Assembly: GCF_016742955.1 (NCBI RefSeq)
Contig: NZ_JABBYC010000023.1
Coordinates: forward strand, 1 to 63,085
Reading direction: 5' to 3'
DNA: 63,085 bases
DNA from: Myceligenerans indicum
GTDB lineage: Bacteria > Actinomycetota > Actinomycetes > Actinomycetales > Cellulomonadaceae
How positions within the stretch are numbered: the first letter of the stretch is position 1; each line of letters begins with the position of its first letter. This document shows, in pieces, positions 8,150-15,517 of this stretch. The position numbers and the translations under genes are program-made. The notes below the pieces were generated by a model. It was not told where the DNA came from. It searched no databases and saw only the letters and a program-made list of their open reading frames with translations.

Positions 8150-9036
8150 CGAACGCAGACCACCCGCCCGAAAGGGGACATCCAGCGGCGGGCAGCGGAC
8201 TCGCGGCCGCCCTCGAGGAGATGTCCCGGCGGGGTGCGGCGATGGCTCCACCGCAGGAAGAGGCCTACGCAAAGGTGCGTGGGCGGGTGCGCTCCCGCAG
8301 AGCTGCCAAGGTCACCGGGGCCGGGATGATGTCCGTGGCCGCCGTGACGCTCGTGGCTGCCGGCGCGCTGTACGATCCGCCGCACGACATGGGCTACGCA
8401 CCGGGGGTCGCCGGGTTCCCGAGCGGTCCTGAGGTGCTCGGGCTGGGCGCGGACGGCGAGGCCGACCTCATCCTCGGGTTCCAGCCGCCCGGCTGGGAGG
8501 GCACCGCCATCGCCTGCGGCGACCGACTGCCCGGCGAGCTCCTTCCGGACGGCCCGGACGTCGCCGGTCCGGATCCATCGGACGCGGCGGACACCAGGAC
8601 CTACGGCCTGGAGATCACCGACGTAAGGCGGAACACGCTGGCTGTCACCCGGATCCCGAGATCGTTGTCGAGCGACGTCCTGGCGGGCCCCGTCTCGTAC
8701 GTGTGGACGCAGGACGACCTGGTCGTGTCGCTCCCGGTGGACGCGGTGCAGGAGGCCACCCTGGGTGTCGAGAGCTTCACCCGGTACGACACGCCGTCGA
8801 CACGGTCCGCCTGCCTGGGCCATGACGGCTCGGGCGAGGACACGAGCGCGCCCACGGCGGAACCGCCCGAGCTGCCCGCCGGCACCTATCAGGTGCGCGC
8901 CTACCAGTCCCTCGTCCCGGCCGGAGGCGACGCCGATTCCGGCGCCGTGGCGCGCGCCGTCGAGGACCCGTCCTCGTGGAGCGCCGCGGTCACGGTCAGG
9001 CTCACCGAGGACGGGGTCGTCCTGCCGGCGGACTGA
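8146..9036 (+). CDS. Single-pass membrane protein, putative anti-sigma partner (module A)
   Basis: A 296-residue protein with a 50-residue cytoplasmic head, one membrane helix at about residues 55-75, and an external domain of about 220 residues. It overlaps the sigma gene by 4 nt, so both are made together. No HxxxCxxC zinc anti-sigma motif is present. The juxtamembrane stretch (VRGRVRSRRAAKVTGAG) resembles the matching part of the protein at 10552-11982, which is linked to the second sigma gene. From topology and coupling I infer a sigma-regulating sensor, but the sequence itself has no recognised domain. Some SigE-type partners may act on the envelope without binding the sigma factor. Confidence 0.6.
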   Translation: MTNADHPPERGHPAAGSGLAAALEEMSRRGAAMAPPQEEAYAKVRGRVRSRRAAKVTGAGMMSVAAVTLVAAGALYDPPHDMGYAPGVAGFPSGPEVLGLGADGEADLILGFQPPGWEGTAIACGDRLPGELLPDGPDVAGPDPSDAADTRTYGLEITDVRRNTLAVTRIPRSLSSDVLAGPVSYVWTQDDLVVSLPVDAVQEATLGVESFTRYDTPSTRSACLGHDGSGEDTSAPTAEPPELPAGTYQVRAYQSLVPAGGDADSGAVARAVEDPSSWSAAVTVRLTEDGVVLPAD

Positions 9037-9090
9037 CGGTCCGGCCGGTGTCCCCACGCACCAGCGCGGCGGACACCGGCCGCAGGCACG

Positions 9091-10515
9091 TCAGTTCGCC
9101 AGGACCGCCGTCATGGCGCGGGCCAGGTACCACGGGTCGACCACGGCGGTCATCTCCCGGGCCGAGTGCATCGACAGGATGGGGACGCCCACGTCCACCG
9201 TCCGGATGCCGAGCCTTGTCGCGCTGATCGGGCCGATCGTCGACCCGCACGGGACGTCGTTGTGCGACACGAACTCCTGGCTCGGCACTCCCGCGGCCGA
9301 GCACGCGGCGTTCCAGGCGGCGGCGCCGTGCGCGTCGGTCGAGTAGCGCTGGTTGGCGTTGATCTTCAGGATCGGGCCACCCCCGGCGACCGGGCGGTTC
9401 GCCGGATCGTGGCGCTCGGGATAGTTCGGGTGCACCGCGTGTCCGACGTCCGAGGACACGTGCAACGATGTCGCGAACGACCGCGCGCGCTCCTCCGCCG
9501 ACGCGCCGAGCGCCGCGTGGATCCGGCCCAGCACGTCCTCCAGGAAGGGGCCCGCCGCGCCGGACCGTGAGGCCGAACCGATCTCCTCGTGGTCGAAGGC
9601 GGCGACCATGGCGATCCTGGCACCTGCGGTGTCGTCGTCCGGCGACGCCGATCCGCCCTTGCCGTTCCTCCCGCCGTTGACGTGGGCGAGCAGCGCGGTG
9701 AGTGCGGCATGCGTGGACAGGAGGTTGTCGAGGCGGCCCGAGGCGAACATCGACTGGCCTGCACCGAAGGTGCGTGGTGGCTGGGTGTCCGCGACCACGA
9801 CGTCGTACCCCGCGATCGTGGCCGGGTCGACCGCCTGCGGCGCGAGCTCCGCGAGCACGTCCGCGCCCAGCAGGTCCCCCAGACCCCACACCGGCTGGGT
9901 GTGGCGCTGCGGTTCGAGCTTGAGCCCCTCGTTCACGCCGCGGTCCAGGTGGATCGCGAGCTGCGGGATGCGCAGCAGCGGCCCGGTCCGGACCAGGTGC
10001 TCGGTTCCCTCGGTCGTCACGACGCGGCCGGCGAGCTCCAGCTCGCGGTCCAGCCAGGAGTTGAGGAGCGGGCCGCCGTACACCTCGACACCGGCCTGCC
10101 ACCAGCCGTGGGCGCCGGTGGTCGGCCTGGGCTTGAGCTTGAAGCCCGGGGAGTCGGTGTGGGCGCCGAGGATGGTGACGGGGGCGTCCGGGCCGGCGTC
10201 GGCGGGGACGGCGAAGGCGATCACGGAACCGTCGCGAACCACGACGTACCGGCCACCCGGCACCACGTGCCAGGCGTCGGCCTCGTCGAGCACCACGAAG
10301 CCCGCGAGCCGCGCGCGCCGCGTGACCTCGGCCGCCGCGTGGTACGAGGACGGGGAAGCGGCCACGAACGCGCCGAGGTCTTCGACGTGCTGCTTGGCCG
10401 CCTTCGGCGCGGGCTGGCGCGGAGGGATCGACGGGGGCAGGGGCGGGGTCGAATTCTGAGGGCTCACCGGCACATTATGTCCGTCCGGCCTGCGGGCCCC
10501 CGACATCGCCGCCAT
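9091..10515 (-). CDS. M18 family aminopeptidase
   Basis: A metallo-aminopeptidase of up to 474 residues, removing N-terminal residues from peptides in the cytoplasm with two metal ions. Metal-site motifs are present in order: LGAHTDSPG (His, Asp), GRLDNLLS (Asp), AAFDHEEIGS (the Glu pair) and DVGHAVHPNYPERHD (His). The domain begins around LGAFVAASPSSYHA. The start is uncertain: ATG 10515, ATG 10506 and GTG 10467 are all in frame and none has a good ribosome binding site; GTG 10467 gives 458 residues. It lies convergent with module A and downstream of module B, between the two sigma systems. The placement may be chance. Confidence 0.93.
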   Translation of the reverse strand: MAAMSGARRPDGHNVPVSPQNSTPPLPPSIPPRQPAPKAAKQHVEDLGAFVAASPSSYHAAAEVTRRARLAGFVVLDEADAWHVVPGGRYVVVRDGSVIAFAVPADAGPDAPVTILGAHTDSPGFKLKPRPTTGAHGWWQAGVEVYGGPLLNSWLDRELELAGRVVTTEGTEHLVRTGPLLRIPQLAIHLDRGVNEGLKLEPQRHTQPVWGLGDLLGADVLAELAPQAVDPATIAGYDVVVADTQPPRTFGAGQSMFASGRLDNLLSTHAALTALLAHVNGGRNGKGGSASPDDDTAGARIAMVAAFDHEEIGSASRSGAAGPFLEDVLGRIHAALGASAEERARSFATSLHVSSDVGHAVHPNYPERHDPANRPVAGGGPILKINANQRYSTDAHGAAAWNAACSAAGVPSQEFVSHNDVPCGSTIGPISATRLGIRTVDVGVPILSMHSAREMTAVVDPWYLARAMTAVLAN

Positions 10516-10551
10516 GGCACGGCGCTGTCGGGTGCCCGTTGTCCAGGAGGC

Positions 10552-11982
10552 TCAGCCGGCGGCGGGATCCGGGCCGAGGAACGTGCGCCAGGTGCCGTCC
10601 GGCTCGATCGACAGGCGCCAGCCGTAGTACGTTCCGCCCGCGGCGCGCCAGGCGTCGGCCTGGGCCTGGGTGGCCAAGCCCTTCTCGACGGCGTAGTCCC
10701 AGGCGCCCGGGTCCTGGCGGTACTCGGGCGAGGCGACCGTGGGCCAGACGTAGTTCCCCGTGTCCGGATCCACGACTCCCACACCGTTCAGGAGCGTGGC
10801 GAGCTTCTCGTACACCGGGTCGCCCCGCTCGGGGAGGGCGAAGCGCTCGGCGACGGACAGTTCGGCGGCTCGGTGCAGCTGGGTGACGCCTGGCTCCTCG
10901 GCCTCCTGGAGAGCGGGAAGGTCGCAGGCGAGCGCGGCGTCCAGGAGGGCCTGAGCCGTTCGCGCCACCGGTTCGGGCTCGAACGAGAAGTCGCTCGAGT
11001 CCTCGGTGCTCGCGGCCGAGCAGTCGGGGCCCGGTGTGCTGCCGCCGCCGTCCGGTCCGTCCGCGTCGGCAGACCCACCCGACTCGCCCGACCCGTCGGC
11101 TCCGCCGGTCGGCTCGTCCGCGGGCGTGGTGTAACTTCCGGGTGCCGGCGCCAGCCCGGCGAGGGTTCCGTCGGCGGTCACCGTGACGGTCGTCGCCCCG
11201 CCCGAGACGTAGTCGCCGCTGCCGACGCTCGTCCACAGGACGGGGAGGACCTGGTACGCGCCGGCGTCCAGCACTCCCGTGTACTCGACAGGCTCGAAGG
11301 ACGGCTGGTCCTGTGCGCCCTCGGGAGGGTCGCAGGCGTCGACGGTGTCCAGCCGGAGCTCGGCCTGGGCGGTGCCCGAGTCGTCGAACTCGACGGGCAT
11401 CGGTTCGGGATCGAAGAAGCGGCTGAGGTTGACCACCTTGCCGTCCCGGACCCAGACGAGCGAGGGCTCGAGGGGCAGGCTCGCGGCTCCGGACCGGGAC
11501 GGGTCGTGCACGGCCACCGTGATGCTCGCCGTCGCGTCCTCTCCCCGGTGGGGATCTGACGTGAACTCGATCGTGGAGTCCCCGGACGAGCGCGTGATCG
11601 AGGCCGCGTCGGCGCCGCAGAACAGGCCGGCGTCCGTGTAGAGGTCCCCCGGAGCCCAGCCGTACCCCGGGGGCGGCTCGCTCACCTCGGGGCTGGGGGG
11701 CGTCGTCGCCGACCGGGACGACGACGGCCCGGCGGGGAGCGCGGAACCGCCGTCGAAGGCCGTGAGCTGGGTGGCCCCCACTGCGAGACCTCCGACGACG
11801 ACCAGTGCCGTGGCCCCGATTCCGCTGAGCTTCGTCGTGCGACGCCGGTGGATCCGGTCACGGACGGTGCCGAACTGCAGGTGCATCTCCTCCGTCTCAC
11901 CTCCGGGCATCGCGTCCGCGGCGCCGTGCAGGGCGCCGGAGAGGAAGTTCGTGTCGTCGTTTTCGGGCATGTCGTGGTTCAT
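10552..11982 (-). CDS. Single-pass membrane protein, putative anti-sigma partner (module B)
   Basis: A 476-residue protein: a cytoplasmic head of 50 residues, a membrane helix at about 52-70, and a long external part of about 400 residues with a Ser/Pro/Gly/Asp-rich stretch in the middle (near residue 330) and a distinct C-terminal domain. The ATG at 11982 overlaps the sigma stop (ATGA). The frame is open further upstream, but that part is the sigma gene in another frame. The head and helix resemble the protein at 8146-9036 (TVRDRIHRRRTTKLSGIG compared with KVRGRVRSRRAAKVTGAG). The extra C-terminal part, about 110 residues ending in YYGWRLSIEPDGTWRTFL, is absent from module A. No known domain was recognised, so the role is inferred from context. 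Confidence 0.6.
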   Translation of the reverse strand: MNHDMPENDDTNFLSGALHGAADAMPGGETEEMHLQFGTVRDRIHRRRTTKLSGIGATALVVVGGLAVGATQLTAFDGGSALPAGPSSSRSATTPPSPEVSEPPPGYGWAPGDLYTDAGLFCGADAASITRSSGDSTIEFTSDPHRGEDATASITVAVHDPSRSGAASLPLEPSLVWVRDGKVVNLSRFFDPEPMPVEFDDSGTAQAELRLDTVDACDPPEGAQDQPSFEPVEYTGVLDAGAYQVLPVLWTSVGSGDYVSGGATTVTVTADGTLAGLAPAPGSYTTPADEPTGGADGSGESGGSADADGPDGGGSTPGPDCSAASTEDSSDFSFEPEPVARTAQALLDAALACDLPALQEAEEPGVTQLHRAAELSVAERFALPERGDPVYEKLATLLNGVGVVDPDTGNYVWPTVASPEYRQDPGAWDYAVEKGLATQAQADAWRAAGGTYYGWRLSIEPDGTWRTFLGPDPAAG

Positions 11983-12560
11983 CGGGCGGCCCTCCCTTCG
12001 GCCGGGCGGAGATCGTCGGGGCGGAGCAGGTCCCTCAGGTGGTCGGTGGCGTCGGACAGATACCGCTTGACCGTCCCCTGTGCGGTGCCGAGGGCGTCCG
12101 CGATCTGCGGGACAGTCAGGTCGTCGAAGTAGCGCAGCACCACGCACGCTCGCTGGCGGGGGCCGAGCCGGGCCAGTGCGGACATGACGTCGACCCGGGC
12201 GGTGGCGGCCGCCTCGGCGGCGCGGCCGACGCCGTCGTCGGCCAGCAGGTGCTTGATGTCGTACCAGCGCTGCCGCTTGCGGTAGCCGTCGAGGAAGAGC
12301 GTCAGGATCGCGCGTCGCACGTACCCCTCCGTGTTGTCGAGCGGCGACCCGTCGAGCGTGTGCACGCGCGCCCCTTTCGCGCTTCCGGCAGGGCCGCGGG
12401 TGCGGCCCGCCGGCCCCCGGAGCCGGGAGAAGACCTTGACGAGTGCGTCCTGCACCAGGTCCTCCGCGAGCGCGCGGTCACCAGAGAGCATGTAGGCATA
12501 GCGGACCAGCGCGTTGCCGCGCGTGGCCATCAGCTCGCCGAGCTCGTCCTCCCACGCCAC
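11979..12560 (-). CDS. ECF RNA polymerase sigma factor, SigE-like family (module B)
   Basis: A 193-residue sigma factor. Region 2 is at about residues 13-48 (YAYMLSGDRALAEDLVQDAL) and region 4 at about 134-180 (LTVPQIADALGTAQGTVKRY). It is paralogous to the sigma factor at 7577-8149, including the HLLADDG stretch before region 4. GTG 12560 is preceded by a strong GGAGGTGA. It is translationally coupled to the membrane protein at 10552-11982. It faces away from the regulator gene at 12954, across a 393-bp region. Confidence 0.92.
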   Translation of the reverse strand: MAWEDELGELMATRGNALVRYAYMLSGDRALAEDLVQDALVKVFSRLRGPAGRTRGPAGSAKGARVHTLDGSPLDNTEGYVRRAILTLFLDGYRKRQRWYDIKHLLADDGVGRAAEAAATARVDVMSALARLGPRQRACVVLRYFDDLTVPQIADALGTAQGTVKRYLSDATDHLRDLLRPDDLRPAEGRAAR

Positions 12561-12953
12561 GATGTGTCACCTCCGTGCATCATTTCCGGCCCGTCCGGCC
12601 GGACACACAGACCATGACGCGCGGGGTGCGGGGATCGTTGTATCGCCGTCGTGCACCCGGAGGCTCTGACCGCGTCGCCTCCGCTTGACAGCACTCGTTC
12701 GGGGCCTCTCGCGGCGTGAATCTTGCGCGGCTTCTGCCGTGGCGCGGCGGGTCTGGTCTCTGGCCTGCGGTGATATGTGGAGGTGTCACATCGGGACCGG
12801 GTGAAATCTTGGCCTGTTCGTCATGCATGCACCTGTTCACAGTGATATCACGGAAGTAATCTGCTCAGTCGAAGAGCGACTTGACGAATCATCTGGGAAA
12901 GTCGGTCATACAACGACAACGTCATGGGTTGCCAACAGGGGGAGGCTGGCGAA
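12561..12953. other. Divergent intergenic region between sigma module B and the HTH/TPR regulator
   Basis: 393 bp with no gene. It is less GC-rich than its surroundings toward 12830-12930. A possible plus-strand promoter is TTGACG at 12881-12886 followed after 18 nt by GTCATA, which is a poor -10. TTGACA at 12685-12690 has no matching -10. An SD-like GGGGGAGG just before 12954 belongs to the regulator gene. No convincing operator was found. Confidence 0.4.
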
Positions 12954-14654
12954 ATGCCCAGTAGCAGAAAGTCACGAACTTGTGCTCGATGCGGGTGCGT
13001 GTTGAGCCGTTACAACTCCGAGGAGCAGTGCGCCGCGTGCCGGCGCACCGAAAGGGTCCCGGTGGTCGAGCTCCCGACCGTCCCGACGCATGTCTGGGAC
13101 GACGCCGGAGTGCGTTCCGCACTCGACGACTGGGACTTCGGCCAGGTGAGCCGGATGGTTCGTCAGCTCGTGCCGCTGCGTCAGGAGGACGTCGCCGCGC
13201 TGACGGGGCTGAGCCAGTCCTACCTGTCCATGCTCGAGTGCGGTGACCGGAAGCTGACCGATGTCGCTCGCGTCGTCCAGTTCCTCTCGGGCCTGGGGAC
13301 CCCGGTCGACCTCGTGCGGCTTCCGCTGCCCGGGTCGTCGCGCGGCGACGGCGCCGTGTCCGACCGGTCCGCGGCCGCTCTCGCGCCCGCAGGGGGGACC
13401 AGGCCGGCCACGGGGTCGGTCCGCACGGTGGTCAGGAAGAAGAGCGACGTGGCCCGCACGGGTGCCGCGAACGCCACGGCCGACGACGAGGTCGGTCCGA
13501 GCCTGACGGACCCGATGCTCGATCCCGTCGAGCCCTGGACCAACGACCGGCTCACGCTCGCGCTGCGCGCCGCGCTCCGGTCCGACGTCTCCGTCGAGGA
13601 ACCGCGTTCCGCCCTGCAGTTCGCCGAGCCGAACGCCGGCAACTCGGCCATGCTCAGCGGTCTCACGCTCGCCGCCTACGTGCACCACTGGGGCACCGAG
13701 GAGACGGAGCTGCTGCGGCGTACGGTCGGCGGGGCACGGGTGACGCAGCAGATGTGCGACCACCTCCAGGGGACCACCGATCAGCTCCGGATGATGGACG
13801 CGGGCGCAGGCAGCGGTAGTGTCGCGGACATGGCGCGAGCCCACCTCGCCCTGGTGCTGCGGGCACTGGAGCACGGGAACTTCGACGAGTCGGTGGGACG
13901 CCGCCTCGCCGGAGTCGCCGCGGACACCGCGGCGCAGGCCGGGTGGTATGCGTTCGACGCCGACCGGCACTCGGCCGCGCAGGCGTACCTGCTCGGTTCG
14001 CTCCGGGCCGCGCACACGGCACAGGACGCGCGTCTCGGCGCGGGGGCCCTGTCATACCTGGCCATCCACGCCTACGCCAACGACCGTCCGCGGGACGCGA
14101 TCGTCGCGGCCCAGGCCGGACGGCAGCAGGTCCGTGGCTTCGACGTGCCGCACCTGGAGGCGGTGCTGCTCACGCGCCAGGCGCGGGGGCACGCGCTGCT
14201 CGGCGAGCGCGAGGCGGTGCGCCGGGCGCTGGGAACGGCGGCCGAGCTCTGCGTGAAGGGCCCCGGCAAGGACGACCCGCACTGGATCTACTGGATGAAC
14301 GAGGGAGAGATCCACGGTCAGACGGCGTCGGCCAGCCTGGCCATGGGCGACACCGCCGCTGCCGTCCAGTCGTTCGGGCGGGCTGCCGAGGGGCTGAACC
14401 CGACCGAGCAGCGCACCCGCGGGCTGTTCCTGGCCCGGGCCGCTCAGGCGTACGCCCGCGCGGGCGACCTCGACGCCGCCTGTGCGACGGGTGGCGAGGT
14501 CGTGACGCTCGCCGAGCGCGTGCAGTCGGCGCGGTTGCGCAAGCACCTCACCGATGTGGCCAGTGACGTGCGGGCTGCTGCTCGCCGCACCACGCGCGGC
14601 CGGTCGCACGCCGGGGCGCGCAACCTCACCGAGCGGATCGCCATGCTGGCGTGA
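12954..14654 (+). CDS. Helix-turn-helix regulator with N-terminal Cys motif and TPR-like C-terminus
   Basis: A 566-residue protein. The N-terminus has two CxxC pairs (CARC and CAAC, 20 residues apart), a likely zinc ribbon. An XRE-type HTH is at about residues 65-115 (LRQEDVAALTGLSQSYLSMLE). A variable linker and a long helical region with TPR-like repeats follow to the end. Such proteins occur in Streptomyces and relatives as cytoplasmic regulators of unknown signal. ATG 12954 is chosen because GGGGGAGG lies about 10 nt upstream; an ATG at 12924 has no ribosome binding site. It is followed after 6 nt by a HAD phosphatase gene, so the two are probably cotranscribed. The target genes are unknown. 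Confidence 0.75.
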   Translation: MPSSRKSRTCARCGCVLSRYNSEEQCAACRRTERVPVVELPTVPTHVWDDAGVRSALDDWDFGQVSRMVRQLVPLRQEDVAALTGLSQSYLSMLECGDRKLTDVARVVQFLSGLGTPVDLVRLPLPGSSRGDGAVSDRSAAALAPAGGTRPATGSVRTVVRKKSDVARTGAANATADDEVGPSLTDPMLDPVEPWTNDRLTLALRAALRSDVSVEEPRSALQFAEPNAGNSAMLSGLTLAAYVHHWGTEETELLRRTVGGARVTQQMCDHLQGTTDQLRMMDAGAGSGSVADMARAHLALVLRALEHGNFDESVGRRLAGVAADTAAQAGWYAFDADRHSAAQAYLLGSLRAAHTAQDARLGAGALSYLAIHAYANDRPRDAIVAAQAGRQQVRGFDVPHLEAVLLTRQARGHALLGEREAVRRALGTAAELCVKGPGKDDPHWIYWMNEGEIHGQTASASLAMGDTAAAVQSFGRAAEGLNPTEQRTRGLFLARAAQAYARAGDLDAACATGGEVVTLAERVQSARLRKHLTDVASDVRAAARRTTRGRSHAGARNLTERIAMLA

Positions 14655-14660
14655 CGTGAG

Positions 14661-15398
14661 ATGAACTCCAGCTCCACCTCACGCGGGGAACACGGCAAGG
14701 TCCTGTTGCTGTGGGACATCGACCGCACCCTGATCTACGTGGGGGAGGTGGACCGGACGGCGTATCGCGAGGCGTTCGAGGAGGTCGTCGGACGCCCCGC
14801 GACCCGTTTTCCGGCGCGCGGCACAGGCATGACGATGCCGCGCGCCGTTCGCGGTCTGCTCCTGGACAACGGCGTGTCCGACGCCGACGCCGAGTACCTG
14901 CTGCCCTGGATGCTGAAGGCGGTGCCGGAGCGGCTGGCCGCGCACGAGGTCGACGTCCGGCGCGACGGGGTCCTCATGCCGGGGGCGCGCGAGGCCGCCG
15001 CCGCGGTGGCGGACGACGGCCGGTTCGTCCCGGCCGTCGTCACCGGGAACCTCGAGCCGAACGCCCGGCTGAAGCTGCGGGTGTTCGGGCTCGACCGCTA
15101 CCTCGACGCCGACGCCGGCGCCTACGTGTCCGACGACGAGCACCGTCCCGCGCTCGTCGCGATCGCCCAGAGGCGCGCCGAGGAGCGCTACGGCGAGCGC
15201 TTCACGCGGGACAACACCGTGATCGTGGGCGACTCGCTGGAAGACGTGCGCACCGGTGTCGAAGGCGGTGCGCGCGTGGTGGGAGTGGCCGCCGGCAGGA
15301 CCTCCGCGGCAGCGCTCCGGGAGGCAGGGGCGGACGCCGTCCTCCCGGACCTCACCGACGTCGAACGGCTGCTCACCGCGGCCGATCCCTACCGCTAG
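14661..15398 (+). CDS. HAD-superfamily hydrolase, phosphatase type
   Basis: A 245-residue cytoplasmic phosphohydrolase. HAD motif I is LLWDIDRTLI, with the nucleophile and acid/base Asp pair. Motif II is VVTGN, motif III is the Lys in NARLKLRVFG, and motif IV is VIVGDSLEDV. A helical cap sits between motifs I and II, as in the phosphoglycolate phosphatase/beta-phosphoglucomutase subclass. The substrate cannot be told. It starts 6 nt after the HTH/TPR regulator stop and is probably in its operon. The ribosome binding site is weak. Confidence 0.85.
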   Translation: MNSSSTSRGEHGKVLLLWDIDRTLIYVGEVDRTAYREAFEEVVGRPATRFPARGTGMTMPRAVRGLLLDNGVSDADAEYLLPWMLKAVPERLAAHEVDVRRDGVLMPGAREAAAAVADDGRFVPAVVTGNLEPNARLKLRVFGLDRYLDADAGAYVSDDEHRPALVAIAQRRAEERYGERFTRDNTVIVGDSLEDVRTGVEGGARVVGVAAGRTSAAALREAGADAVLPDLTDVERLLTAADPYR

Positions 15399-15517
15399 TG
15401 ACCGGCATCACATGCAGGTACACTCGGCCCATTCCCGCCGCCAACGTTGCCGACGGGACGTTCCCTACCCACCAAGGGTCATGACCGGTTCATGGACTTC
15501 CCCGTCGAGGAGGACGG

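Noticed and set aside
9589..11559. Plus-strand open frame of 656 codons
   Set aside because: It covers parts of two minus-strand genes with clear features and is itself low-complexity.
12685..12690. TTGACA as a -35 box
   Set aside because: No -10-like hexamer lies 16-19 bp downstream.
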